NCBI GenBank assembly: GCA_026770615.1
Contig: MU631315.1
Location: 564,571-595,796 of the forward strand
Direction of reading: 5' to 3'
DNA length: 31,226 nt
Source: Pavlovales sp. CCMP2436
Lineage: Eukaryota > Haptophyta > Pavlovophyceae > Pavlovales
The notes beneath the pieces were generated by a model that saw only the letters and a program-made list of their open reading frames with translations, made no database searches and was not told the DNA's origin. Shown piece after piece: positions 8,383 through 19,440 of the stretch (positions are counted from its first letter, which is position 1; each line of letters starts with the position of its first letter). Both the position numbers and the translations under genes were made by a program.

Positions 8383-9774
8383 ATGGAATCCGTACTACCT
8401 AAATCTTTCAAATTCGATAAAAAAATCGCCACATCGTCAAAAGCAGAAGCCACTCGCATCACTCTCGCCACCACTAGCGGCGTTTCATATGCCGGTCGCG
8501 GTCGTATTATTTTCCAATTACCAAGTGGATCGTCTGGTGTATATTTCAATCCCAATAATACTTATCTTCAGTATACTCTTCGGTCGACTGTTCTCGCGAC
8601 TACAGCATTCGTTCTCGATGGATCAGGTTACTCTCCAATCCAATCTATAGATATCTATTTTGGTTCAGTCCATGTATCAAGCCTAACAGACGCGAATATC
8701 TATGGCAATATGTTAATTGATCACACCTGTAGCGCGTCAGATCGTAGTACAAGTCTCACAAGTATGGGATGTGCCGATTCGCTCGGTGTAGCAGTTAATG
8801 GTGTAACCACACCACGAAATGGTAGAGCGATGGCGAGTGCGTCTGGTTCGACTATCGATGTAGCGATTCCTTTGCTTGGACTCTTTGGCCCTGGCATGTG
8901 TTCGAAAGCAATTGCACTCAGCCTTTTAAACGACGATATCCGTATCGAAATTCAACTAAATCCTATCTTTTCCTGGCTGACTGGTGCACCTCTTGTCGAA
9001 GGCAATGTTTTGATGGAACAAGTAAAACTTCAATCGGAGGTTATTCGCCTCGATTATGGAACAAGTAAAACTTCAATCGGAGGTTATTCAATGTTTTAAT
9101 GGAACAAGTAAAACTTCAATCGGAGGTTATTAGACTGGATTAATGTTTTGATGGAACAAGTAAAACTTCAATCGGAGGTTATTCGCCTCGATTCTGCGGT
9201 CGAACAAGGAATTTTAAGCAAAGCACCCAACGGGATTATGGCGATTCCCGCGACAGACGTGTTATGCTATTCCTCAACAATCGCATCAAACTCTGGGGCG
9301 ATATCGTGGAATATCCCATGTCGCGCGAAATCAGTCCAGAGTGTTATTATAGTGATGTCGAGTTTATCAAATTCTACAACAAACACCGACAAATCTAGTA
9401 CAACTTTCACACGGGCGGGTTTGACCTCATACTCGTGAAGAGTCGGGGGTTATCGCATTCCATCGATTCCCGTTTCGAACACTGTGGAAATGCGTAGCGA
9501 ATTATACAAGGCTTTGCGTGTATTGAATGCATCTAATAATCCTTCATCTGTTACCCATAGCCAATATGAAGACAGTGCATTTGCGGTCGCGATTGGTTTG
9601 GACGCATTCCAAAATCAAGATATTGTTCTCGATGGTACAAGCTTGGCGTCTTCATCCGAAATTTTGTTTGAAGCAAATATCGCAAGTAACAATTCCGCCC
9701 TCACTATGTACGCGTATGTGGTGTGCGACAAGATTCTTACAATTTCGCAAGGACTCCTGAGCTATGACAATTAA
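8383..9774 (+). pseudogene. Major capsid protein (double jelly-roll), broken
   Basis: Resembles major capsid proteins of polinton-like viruses and virophages. It opens MESVLPKSFKFDKK, then has a beta-rich body with GRGRIIFQLPSGSSGVYFNP, QSIDIYFG and DIRIEIQLNP, characteristic of the first jelly-roll, and later TDVLCYSSTIAS and ALTMYAYVVCDKIL near the C-terminus. About 464 codons lie in one frame, a usual size. Two lesions are seen. A 33-bp unit expanded to four copies (9013-9183) introduces stops, the first at 9097-9099. A TGA at 9436-9438 interrupts the second jelly-roll. The reading frame before and after both lesions is the same. The packaging ATPase follows after 18 bp, as is common in this virus group. 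TATTATAAAACAAATC precedes the start. Confidence 0.85.
9013..9183 (+). repeat. 33-bp unit repeated four times inside the capsid gene
   Basis: The unit beginning ATGGAACAAGTAAAACTTCA recurs at 9013, 9056, 9099 and 9151, separated by 10, 10 and 19 bp. The first and last copies share the same downstream bases (CGCCTCGATT), so 138 bp appear to have been added. The added length is a multiple of three, but the internal copies run out of frame and bring stops. Confidence 0.95.
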
Positions 9775-9792
9775 AACATTTAGATATTATAA

Positions 9793-10500
9793 ATGAGTGT
9801 CTTAGAAATAGAACATAATGATATCCCGCTAACAATCCCAAAATTTAACGTAGATAATCAACTCCATCCTCAGATACCAAAACCACTAATTAACAAAAGC
9901 CATAGCCTCATGTACAGCGGTGGACCCGGAAGTGGGAAGAGTTCAATGCTTACGGCATTTTTGACTCAAGCTCTCCGCCAATTTATAAAGGTGTATTCGA
10001 TTATGTATATTTATTTATACCAGAAAACTCGTTCCGGTCTATGGAAAATTCACCATTCAAAAATCATAGTCGTTTATATCATGAACTTACCTTCGATACA
10101 ATTAGCGAAGTCGAAAAAGAAATAGAAATAAATGCAAAAAATAACAAAAATAGCTTAGTTATCATGGACGATATGGCGGCATCCATGACTCCAACGGACA
10201 TTGACAAAATTCTTATGTAATCGTAGGCATTTACGCATGTCTTTCTGGTTAGTGGTTCAATCATATATTCAAGCGCCCCTATTAATTCGTAAAAATATAA
10301 ATAATTTTATCATATTCAGACCAGGCAATAAAAAAGAAATTATGAGTATTACAGACGAAGTAAATATAAATAGCAAAGATTTCGAAGCATATTTAAAACA
10401 TGTCTTCAAACCAGACCAAACAAAAAAAGACAGGGCGTATATGTTTATCGATGAAGATGGTAATATATATAATCGATTCAACCGTTTAACAATACAATAA
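9793..10500 (+). pseudogene. A32-like genome-packaging ATPase, frameshifted
   Basis: Motor ATPase of the FtsK/HerA (A32) class that would drive DNA into the capsid. Walker A is clear at residues 43-51 (GGPGSGKSS). Walker B (SLVIMDD) lies near 10155-10175 in a second frame. The C-terminal part, with NRRHLRMSFW, VVQSYIQAP and FRPGNKKE, is in a third frame (10201-10500) and matches the sensor and finger region of this family. Frame changes occur once between about 9965 and 10000 and once near 10213-10219. Single-base indels, real or from sequencing, would explain both. The total span of about 235 codons is normal. The gene follows the capsid gene closely, and GATATTATAA directly precedes the ATG. 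Confidence 0.85.
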
Positions 10501-10527
10501 TAATAAATATCTTTCCATAGTATAGAC

Positions 10528-10914
10528 ATGTCCGATTCAATCGATAAATTAAATGGTTGGAAGAAAGACACTATACCAAATTCTAAATATAATTTTTTGC
10601 TAAACGGTAAACCGTATAAAGGCGCATTCAATCGTCGATATGTAGGTAAAATAGTAACATACTACACTGATCGAGCACGAAGCCGTTACTCAATGCAATT
10701 AGAATATATTGCAAAAGGTTTTACTGTAGAAGATCAACCAATCACTACTATGATGGAAAGATGGCTTTTTAAAGAGCCTCTAAACCCGGTTCGATTTGAA
10801 GAACCACAACCAATAGTAAGCGAAGTACCTATTTACGGTAATAGCGTCGGTCAGTATGGTATCGAAAACGAGGCGGTACGTCCTGCTATAGTCGGCTATA
10901 ACATGGTGAGCTAA
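10528..10914 (+). CDS. Unknown viral protein between ATPase and minor capsid
   Basis: A 128-residue intact ORF with no family I recognise. The N-terminal half is basic and aromatic (GWKKDTIPNSKYNF, RRYVGKIVTYYTDRARSRY). The C-terminal half is rich in Pro, Glu and Val (FEEPQPIVSEVPIYGN). There is no signal peptide or membrane segment. It is flanked by virion morphogenesis genes, so a virion or assembly role is an inference from position. AGTATAGAC immediately before the ATG matches the element's usual upstream motif. Confidence 0.7.
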   Translation: MSDSIDKLNGWKKDTIPNSKYNFLLNGKPYKGAFNRRYVGKIVTYYTDRARSRYSMQLEYIAKGFTVEDQPITTMMERWLFKEPLNPVRFEEPQPIVSEVPIYGNSVGQYGIENEAVRPAIVGYNMVS

Positions 10915-10965
10915 AACCCTTTCAATGGAAAAACAAACGTTTTAGCTACAAGTTATGATAGTCGA

Positions 10966-11384
10966 ATGAATGAATTAGATAAACAACAGCGCGATCTTTT
11001 GAAATCGACCGTTAAAGACGAAGGAGCGATGTTAACAAAACGCGCGTTAAAACCTCGTGATAAAGAGGCACTTCGTCAGTCATTGATAAAATCTATCGGA
11101 AATTATAGACGTAGTGATATAAAGGACATTTTCCCGAAAGTTCCAGAAGAACCACCGGTCGATGTGCCCTTTGTAATGAATCGCAGCAGTTCGCTACTTT
11201 CAGGCAAACTTGCAGATGCTTATCTTGATAAAAACTTTACTCAAATTAAAAAATACATAGATACATTACCAGATTGAAATACTGAGGCAATATCTAAAGA
11301 AGTCTCAGATAAATTTAAAGTGAATAAGAAAAGAGCTAAAAAATATATCTCGAATACTCCCGAAGGTTATGATCGCAATAAATA
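10966..11384 (+). pseudogene. Small unknown protein interrupted by TGA
   Basis: The first 103 codons (MNELDKQQRDLLKSTVKDEG...) end at a TGA (11275-11277), but the same frame continues for another 35 codons to TAA at 11382-11384. The continuation is of similar Lys-rich, helical composition (KFKVNKKRAKKYISNTPEGY). The most economical reading is one protein of about 139 residues with a premature stop. The first part has a charged helical start and a segment with acidic and Pro residues (PKVPEEPPVDVPF). It lies between two morphogenesis genes. No domain is recognised. Confidence 0.6.
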
Positions 11385-11406
11385 AAATATCCTCTTATAT
11401 ATAGAG

Positions 11407-12192
11407 ATGGATAACGCGCCCTATCCATTATTTTTATCAAGTCAAACAAGTGATATTAGTGATCCTTCTGTCGGTAGATTTCAATGGAATTTCGACAATT
11501 CTATAGTACCCAGATCCGTAAAATCAGATTTATTCATTCAACTTTATAATATTCAAATGTCCCGTCAATTTCCCAATGTATATGGAGAGGGTCAAACACT
11601 GACGTTTTTCTATACCCAAACACCACGCGTTTTTTATACGATTACGATAGACTCAGGTTTTTATTCCGATGTTTCTGCGATTACCACAGCAATGGGATCA
11701 AAATTAGCTATTCGTGTTGATACTGGTGTATCTGACCCAAATCCGTTAACATTTACAGTTTTTTCTGCTACCACGCGAATCATGTCTATCGATAACACAA
11801 ACGCCTCATTGGATTTAACAATTCTCCCGACGGGATTAGCGTTACGTTTAGGTATTTGTATTCATTCTTTAACAGTTCCATATGTCGGTACCACGAAGAC
11901 GTTAGGGACTTGGGATATTCTCTTTCCAAAACAAATTTACATATGTTCAAACAAGTCTTTACAATTAGATAACTCGAATGACAGCAGTCTGATGACATCC
12001 AGGAAAATCATCGCCTCTATTGCAAATAACGCGAACTATGGCGACATTATCCCGTTTGAACGTCCCTTTATTACTCAACCATTACGTAACAATTCTATCG
12101 ATTATATTGATATTGAAATGACCGATGAGAATTTTACACCTCTTCCGTTCTACAACACATTCGCAATGACTTTCATGTTTTATAAAAATTAA
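11407..12192 (+). CDS. Minor capsid / penton-like protein
   Basis: A 261-residue intact protein whose start (NAPYPLFLSSQTSD, then VGRFQWNFDNSI and DLFIQLYNIQMSRQFPN) is typical of the single jelly-roll minor capsid protein of polinton-like viruses and virophages, which forms the pentameric vertices. The rest alternates beta-strand segments (LTFFYTQTPRVFYTITIDSG, SIDYIDIEMTDENFTPLPF). The stop overlaps the stop of the minus-strand lipase gene (shared TTAA), so the two are convergent. TATATATAGAG precedes the ATG. It is one of the few undamaged structural genes. The family is inferred from sequence style and position. Confidence 0.75.
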   Translation: MDNAPYPLFLSSQTSDISDPSVGRFQWNFDNSIVPRSVKSDLFIQLYNIQMSRQFPNVYGEGQTLTFFYTQTPRVFYTITIDSGFYSDVSAITTAMGSKLAIRVDTGVSDPNPLTFTVFSATTRIMSIDNTNASLDLTILPTGLALRLGICIHSLTVPYVGTTKTLGTWDILFPKQIYICSNKSLQLDNSNDSSLMTSRKIIASIANNANYGDIIPFERPFITQPLRNNSIDYIDIEMTDENFTPLPFYNTFAMTFMFYKN

Positions 12193-12863
12193 TCGAGATT
12201 TTTTAAATTATGTGCGTTTAAAAAACCTTTTCCTTTGTTTTCTATAGTTAGCGAATTACTGTTTTGAAATTTAGACATTAAACTAACCAAATCCCCACGT
12301 GTACGAATATCTAACTGCCTAGAAGACACCGCTTTAGTTAGATGGTATGGCGAAGCACCTTTGTTATATGTGAGAATATAAGCCTTAGGATCTGCGCATA
12401 TTTCTGCCAACCAACCACCAAGTGAGTGACCAACGTGGTCAGCTATAGTATTATATTTTAGTTGCGTTTGTCTAGTGATCTTTTTAGCAGACCATACATG
12501 TGGGTCTAAAGCCGAATAGTTAAATGCGAGTAAAATATCACTTATAAGGAAATCTTTCGCGTTTGAACTACCTCGGTGTAATATGAAAGCTTTCCCATCT
12601 CGAATATAAACATTGGTCTCATTATTTGATGAATCTACATCATGATCGTAACCTATATTTTTCATTTTTTCCATAGCATCCTGGTCACTGTAGGAAGCTT
12701 TTAAGTATATCATCGCATTTTCCAATGGTGGATTTTGTTCAACAGTAGGATCTACAGATATAGATCTATTCGATCCAGTATTAATATATCTATTGAACAA
12801 ACAAGTGCTTCTTGTAGGTCTACCAAAAAATGAATCTCTTTGTTTTCTAATTTGTCCAAACAT
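12189..12863 (-). CDS. Class-3 lipase-like alpha/beta hydrolase
   Basis: Predicted esterase or lipase of 224 residues. The nucleophile elbow GHSLGGW places Ser147. The candidate acid is Asp191 (RGDLVSLMS) and the candidate base is His218 (NAHNLKNL), the right order and spacing for a fungal-lipase-type triad. AFILHRGSSNAKDF (about residues 92-105) matches the strand carrying the oxyanion-hole region. There is no obvious signal peptide. It is divergent from the fibre gene with a 42-bp shared promoter region and convergent with the minor capsid gene. Possible roles are membrane escape or entry into an algal cell, or action on host lipids; these are inferences. The frame is intact, unlike most neighbours. 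Confidence 0.85.
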   Translation of the reverse strand: MFGQIRKQRDSFFGRPTRSTCLFNRYINTGSNRSISVDPTVEQNPPLENAMIYLKASYSDQDAMEKMKNIGYDHDVDSSNNETNVYIRDGKAFILHRGSSNAKDFLISDILLAFNYSALDPHVWSAKKITRQTQLKYNTIADHVGHSLGGWLAEICADPKAYILTYNKGASPYHLTKAVSSRQLDIRTRGDLVSLMSKFQNSNSLTIENKGKGFLNAHNLKNLD

Positions 12864-12905
12864 ATATATAAATGGTATAGAAAAAAATCTACGCTATATT
12901 ATAAG
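12864..12905. promoter_or_regulatory. Divergent promoter between lipase and fibre
   Basis: Only 42 bp separate the two start codons. On the plus strand CTATATTATAAG abuts the fibre ATG. On the minus strand CTATACCATTTATATAT abuts the lipase ATG. Both match the TATA-like box found in front of other genes of the element. Confidence 0.6.
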
Positions 12906-13748
12906 ATGTCGGTTTTCGGAGAACAAGCTTTCAACGAATTAACGGCTATTGCAAATTCAAACACATGCAATATAACAGCATTAGGCAGTTCGTTAAATGT
13001 GTTTAAAACAGAAACAAATAACCATTTTGGTTGAATAGAAGAGTCTATTGGTACAACGAACGGAAATTTAACAATAACAAACGGAAATTTAGGAATAACA
13101 AATGGAAACATAGGAATTTAAGATAGTAAAATCTCTCTAATAAATACAGAATTGATCACATCAAATCAAGCCATTAATTTGAGACTTTTGTCATCCGAAT
13201 ACATTACATCTGAGAATTCTCAAAACAACAATATAGCAAATACATATTTATCAAAGGGAGAATTTAATAACTATCTTACAACTCAAGCTATAAAAGATTT
13301 GCTTCAGGCAGCAGCAAACGCCGTAATCGAAAATACCCTCAACGAATTGGGAGATATCAAAAATATCGTGGGGGCTACGTTAATAAGCGGGGGCATGACA
13401 TTAGGCGGTCAAGTTGTGAACAAAATAGACGCAGGTTTTCTTAATTTAGACGGCAGAGTCATATCAAATTCAAATGCTATTGATGTTATAAAGCATGACA
13501 TTGTTGACATCACAACGTTAATTGATACCAAAATAGATAAAACTATCGTAGAATCGTCAAATATTAGATATGATATGATTACATCAAACACAAACAAATT
13601 TTCGAATTATTATACAAGCCAAGATACTGATACATATTTATCGTATGAAGTCAATGGGTCTTTATTCAACTCATTAAGCAATGTCATTAATTATTCTAAT
13701 ATTCGCTACGCTTCGAACATTTTAGAATTATCGTCAAATCAAGCAACA

Positions 13749-13875
13749 CCAGGACCACGGGGCGAAGTTGGACCTCAAGAAATACAAGGAATTCAAGGAA
13801 GCAATGGAAGCAATGGAATACAAGGAATACAAGGAATTCAAGGAGTTCAAGGAAGCAATGGAATACAAGGAATAC
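13749..13875 (+). repeat. Collagen-like Gly-X-Y tract
   Basis: Encodes repeated GIQ, GSN, GVQ and GPR triplets, from nearly identical 9-bp units such as GGAATACAA. One triplet Gly is replaced by Glu (GPQEIQG). The tract runs into the run of N, suggesting that a longer array collapsed in assembly. Confidence 0.9.
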
Positions 13876-14350
13876 NNNNNNNNNNNNNNNNNNNNNNNNN
13901 NNNNNNNNNNNNNNNNNNNNNNNNNNNNNNNNNNNNNNNNNNNNNNNNNNNNNNNNNNNNNNNNNNNNNNNNNNNNNNNNNNNNNNNNNNNNNNNNNNNN
14001 NNNNNNNNNNNNNNNNNNNNNNNNNNNNNNNNNNNNNNNNNNNNNNNNNNNNNNNNNNNNNNNNNNNNNNNNNNNNNNNNNNNNNNNNNNNNNNNNNNNN
14101 NNNNNNNNNNNNNNNNNNNNNNNNNNNNNNNNNNNNNNNNNNNNNNNNNNNNNNNNNNNNNNNNNNNNNNNNNNNNNNNNNNNNNNNNNNNNNNNNNNNN
14201 NNNNNNNNNNNNNNNNNNNNNNNNNNNNNNNNNNNNNNNNNNNNNNNNNNNNNNNNNNNNNNNNNNNNNNNNNNNNNNNNNNNNNNNNNNNNNNNNNNNN
14301 NNNNNNNNNNNNNNNNNNNNNNNNNNNNNNNNNNNNNNNNNNNNNNNNNN
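13876..14350. other. Assembly gap (475 N)
   Basis: A run of N inside the collagen-like tract. Nothing can be said about its content, and its stated length may be an estimate. Confidence 1.
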
Positions 14351-17300
14351 ATAAATGCAAGCAATATACATTTAAAATTTAATATAACTGATCACAATCT
14401 TTTTAGCAATATAGTTAACTCATCAAATAATCGATACGATTCAAATATATTAGTAAAAGTCAACACGAGTGATTATAACACTAATAATATTGTGATCAAT
14501 AGTAATATAAATTTAAAAACTAATACTACTGATTTCACAATTTTAAATAGAAATGTGAATAGTTCAAATTTACGATATGATTCGAATATTACAAATTTAT
14601 CAAGCAAATTTTTACTCAAAACAAACCAGAGCGATTTCATCATTTTAAATAATATTGTTAATAGTTCAAATATACGATATGATTCGAATATTATTAATGT
14701 AGCTAGTAATTTGTTACTAAAAACGAACCAAAGCGATTATAATTTAAATAATATTTTGATCAACAGTAATATATCACTCAAAACAAACCAAAGCGATTTT
14801 AATACTTCTAACACAGTAATCAATAGCAATATCAATAATTTAAATACTAGATCTTTAGCCACAGATGCCTATGCGCTTGGATTGAATGATACCATAAATC
14901 TCAAAGAGAGTATCGTAAACAATAATGTGAAGCTATCGTTAAAAGCTAATTTGACAAATGCAGCATTTAGTGGAATTAAATCCACGCCCAATATTCAAAA
15001 TATTGAATCGCAAATATTACAAATCGCAAATTATACAGGTATCCCAGTCGTCAGTAATCTTAAATTTTTGGAACCCGATTATTCTCAACATTTTGATGCG
15101 TTTATGACGAATAGCAATTTAGATTTATACACTTTACGCTTGCCATTCAGTCAACAAATTCCATACGGTAGTGTCGTCAATTTATCAGCCGAGCCTATCG
15201 TTGAGCGTCAAGGATCTGGATGGGCCGAATATCGATTTTTAAACGTAATGGATTTTTCTGGACGTGGCAACTATTTAACATATGTAGGTGCGTCTGACCA
15301 AATATATGAAATTGAACCATTGACTGATAAATCTTATGTTCAATTTGATGACGGTATGATACAGACGCTACTCGATCCGGTTACAGTACAACATACGATA
15401 TTTGGAGGCACTGGGCTAAACACGGGTATGATTATATCATTCGATTTTAAGAATATTACGGACTCTAGTTATCAAAAGATTTTTTCAATTGGAGACAATT
15501 ATGATGCAACAACTTCAAGCAATACGGAGACTGAATGCGAGGGAATTAGTATTTTATTTAATTCTACAAATATGCGCGTTAGATTTGGTCGCTTGGGCAC
15601 GTTTAGACGAACGTTTACATTGGATATATTCAATACGATAAATATATGGAGACATTACGATGATGTAATATCCAATATTGGACAGGTTGATATATATATC
15701 GATAATACCCTACAAACATATTTAGCGACAGGAGCGGTAATAACTTCATTACGTCTTTTTACAGCCACAAATTCAACAACCAATTTATTACAAATATACG
15801 CGAGTACTTGCTATTTATCAGATCTAAAAATCTTTCGAAACCCAACAATTGCAGAAACATTAATGGATGACTTGACTCTATCTATTACAGATAAACCTCT
15901 TGTTGAATATTTGCTATATGATAATACAGATACGTCAGGAAATGGTAAAAATTTGTCTGGAGTGATAACAGAACAGGGTAGAGATATCGATGGTAAGGCA
16001 TATATTCGAAGAGGTGACATATCTGCGTTTTTACTAAATGCACCATCTTCATTTATTGACGTGTCTAGTACGTCAGGAGGACCAGGTTTAACGATGATTT
16101 TCGATATTAAACGGTATAAACAAGCGACATCACAAGGAAGCGTAGTTTTTAGAATTGGCACATTAATATCTGACACAAGTTATAATGGTGTTAGCACTAA
16201 TACCACAAGGTCCGGTTTTAATTTGCGTATTCTAAATAACAATAGTTTTCAATTTCTATTTTGTGATCCTAATGGTTTTTATAACAATGCGTTTACAGTA
16301 ACTGATGCGGTTTTAAGTGATACTAAATGGACAAATATAACCGTTCAAATACCTGGTTATTTTTCGTCATATATATCAATAAAAGTATGGCTAGACGGTG
16401 TTAGGTATGATGTTGTTAGTAGTGGGACAAGAGTAACCCCACGATATAGATGGGGATGGGCACCATCAGACTGGTATAAATTTCGTCTATATGGCGGATA
16501 CACAGACAGCCCGTATATTAGCAATATAAAAATATGGTTAACTGATAGCATTACATCGAGCGATATCGAAAATCGGCGTTTAGATCGGGTTGATCCACCT
16601 ATGACTATTTCGATAGTCAAACAGTCACAGAAATATGTAGATTTTCGGGTTGCTACTATAAGCAATTCTTACATGAATTTTTTGAATAATTACAATAATC
16701 TTTTAATTAGAGCATCGTTAATAAGCAAGCAAAACGTACTATTATCATCTGCGATAGATTTAAATACCATTTCTACACCACCGACGGCATGGTTCAAAGG
16801 TAGCTTATTAGCGCTCTATGGTGTAGTTGGTCAATTGCAAAGCCCCATAACTACAGCCAATGCAGTGATATACCCCGATAGCACATATTTACAATCTATT
16901 AAAATCGAAAACTTTACTATTAATGATAACGCGAATGTTCAATTTGCATTGAGAGATCTTAATCGGTTTGACGTAAAAGACTATAGTTTTTCGTATATAT
17001 ATATTAACGATACTATTGTACCGTATTCTTACGATCTTATTCTAAGTATCGGGTTCGCGCCTGTTCTTGATAGTCCGATGCCTTCAGAATAAGAATTTAT
17101 CAGAGGTTTAAGTTTTGATTTTCAAAATATCAGTGGTACAACATCAGTCAATGTTAATATTAATACACTGAATACGAGCACTGGAATGGATTACATAACT
17201 ATCGATAATTTTAATTATACGCTTGGCGGTTTTACTCGATTTGATTTTACCATTTCTAAAACAAGATTATTAACTGTATATATAAATGGAAAATCTGCAA

Positions 17301-19212
17301 GCGTACAATTGACAAAGCCTATAAATATAATTGGTAAATATAATATAAAGCTTCATCAACGAAAATATACAAGTGGTGAAAGCTTTACAAATGTAAAAAT
17401 GTGGAGAAAGTGCGTATCGTCAAATCGTTTATCAATAGAACACTTAAATTATAACAAAGAATATAAAATTTTAGCGCCTTATATACGTCCTATAAAACCT
17501 ATAACTTTATTGTATAAAAGTGGTACAGGATTAAACAATCTTGTCGGGTCAAATTTAGTATTGCGTAGTCCTTCGGTATATTTTGCTATTCCATATAATG
17601 AAAACGCCACAAACGCAAATTCACGAGAAGATGGTGCTACTTTGGACGTGATCTTACCAATAAATGCTTATTCTATGGGCATTTACCTAACTTGTAGCGA
17701 TAGCGTAGCCTTCGGGCATCTTATGTCGTTCGGAGATCCAAATCAGACTTTAACCATTGGACAAAGTGCGTTTACGATTATATTCGATATTCTTATCACT
17801 TCACAGTTCAGTTTAGACGGCTTGGAGATGGATATCGGCGGTGTGTCGAATTTCTTCAAATTTATCGCGAAAGGTTTAGCATCATTAGGCGCTTTGGCGA
17901 AAGTTATCAACGACAGTATAAAAAAACAATTTGGTAATCCGCCAGTCGTAGCTTCAGATAATGGGACAAAGATCGGATGGACGAAACCATCAGGTGGGAG
18001 TGACGTCAAAATCTACCCAGATGGGGCCAGTAGTATCGGTATTACTTTTCCGATTTATATAGTCGAGCCAAATGTCGTATATTACAGCCAACTTCCGCCA
18101 ACCTTTGTAAACGAAACTATCAACAGATCGATGACAATAACCAGACAAACCTCTGCAGGATTGAGTAATACGATAAATTTCAGATATAATTCTTACACGG
18201 CACTACCGATTTGTATAATATTTTATAATTCAGGTCTACCACGTGCGTGGCTTGGAATGAACGAGCTTTCGAGTGAAATCGTTGATGTTGTTACGTCATT
18301 TGTAGAATATAGATTTACAGATTTTAATGATATCAGTAGTCGAAATATTACTCTTATACGATCGGGGACAGGTACAACTAACACGATATATTCAGACAGT
18401 TCTTTAGGAACAGGATATGGGTATATCAAAGTGTTAAATCCGTATACCGTATATGCGAATATTGCTACATCGAATACATTCATATCGATAGCTTCTAAAT
18501 TAGCAAACGCTACAGGTATGCGATTGATGTTTAAAATAAAGCTGAATAATACAACAGCGAAAGACACGCCAATTTTTACAATTGGAAAGCTTCCAAAAAA
18601 ACAAATCTAGGAGTAAATACTATGTCCAGCGGGGCGGGTAATTTATCGCGCGGCATGATGCTACGTATCAACAATTCCAAGCTTTCGTATATGCTTATTG
18701 ACGCAAATGGAAATTATACACAAATTAACGCTTCAGCATCATATAGTGGTAATGATGGTTTACTCTCGACAACAGCATGGACGTCGATAGAGATAGTTAT
18801 CAATAGATTAGTAGGTACAGACAATAAAATAGTAATTGATTTATATTTTAATAGTACAAAATCTATGACAACATTGACAAATACAAGCACAGGGTTCGAT
18901 ATGTCTTATAGTGGTGGTGTCAATAATAATTTACTAAGATTTACTGGCTATGCAGAGGCGCATAATATTGCAGATTTCAAGATATATTTATCGGATAATC
19001 GTACCGCAAGAACTACAGTAAATCCGCTAAATTTTGGCGGATCGATGTCGTAGTGACAAATTCGTCAAAATTACATTTGGGAATGATTAATAATTCGATT
19101 ACAAACGCAGTAAATAAGACGTGGATAAGTTACCCCGATAAGATTTTAAGTATGACCGTCGTCACATCAACCGAAGATTTAGAACGTGAAGACATGCTTT
19201 TATTGTAATATT

Positions 19213-19398
19213 TTAATAATTTTTTTTATATTCTCGATAAGCTCTTTGGATAATTATGCACGCTAATTCTTGAGATTTTTGTATAATAGCTTCGTTAGAA
19301 GTGTCAACATTTTCGTTAACGTTGGTATAGCAACATCTTAACATATATAAAATTGTAGGGACGAGGAACAACGAAAGCAAATTTAACATATCAATCAT
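19213..19398 (-). CDS. Small membrane protein with IQ-like tail
   Basis: A 61-residue protein with one hydrophobic segment near the N-terminus (about residues 5-21, LNLLSLFLVPTILYMLR), two Cys directly after it, an acidic Asn/Glu linker, and a basic C-terminal helix IIQRAYREYKKNY. The tail resembles the calmodulin-binding IQ motif, although the usual Gly is Glu. It lies 4 bp from the end of the fibre gene, in convergent orientation. A membrane anchor with a cytosolic host-interaction tail is conceivable, but no known viral family is recognised. Confidence 0.6.
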   Translation of the reverse strand: MIDMLNLLSLFLVPTILYMLRCCYTNVNENVDTSNEAIIQKSQELACIIIQRAYREYKKNY

Positions 19399-19440
19399 CC
19401 GTAAATATACATGAAGATAAAAATATAACGTATATTATAT

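Larger units (their letters stand above)
12906..19208 (+). pseudogene. Giant collagen-like and lectin-like fibre gene, broken
   Basis: One long gene, now fragmented, that probably encoded a virion fibre or attachment protein. In order: a short N-terminal region, TNGNL repeats (about 13057-13118), a Gly-X-Y collagen-like tract into the assembly gap (13749-13875), then after the gap fibre repeats with SSNIRYDSNI and LKTNQSDF (14351-14860). Three copies of a concanavalin/LamG-like domain follow, opening YRFLNVMDFSGRG (about 15222), VEYLLYDNTDTSG (about 15903) and VEYRFTDFNDISS (about 18303). Lesions are TGA 13032, TAA 13119, TAA 17090, a frameshift near an A-run at 18595, and a frame change near 19045. 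The same frame resumes after each stop. The likely end is TAA 19206-19208. The number of collagen repeats and the frame across the gap are unknown. Confidence 0.75.

Noticed and set aside
9436..13034. Alternative genetic code with TGA as tryptophan
   Set aside because: TGG is used for Trp throughout, TAA stops and frameshifts also occur, and TGA ends several intact-looking genes such as the replicase.
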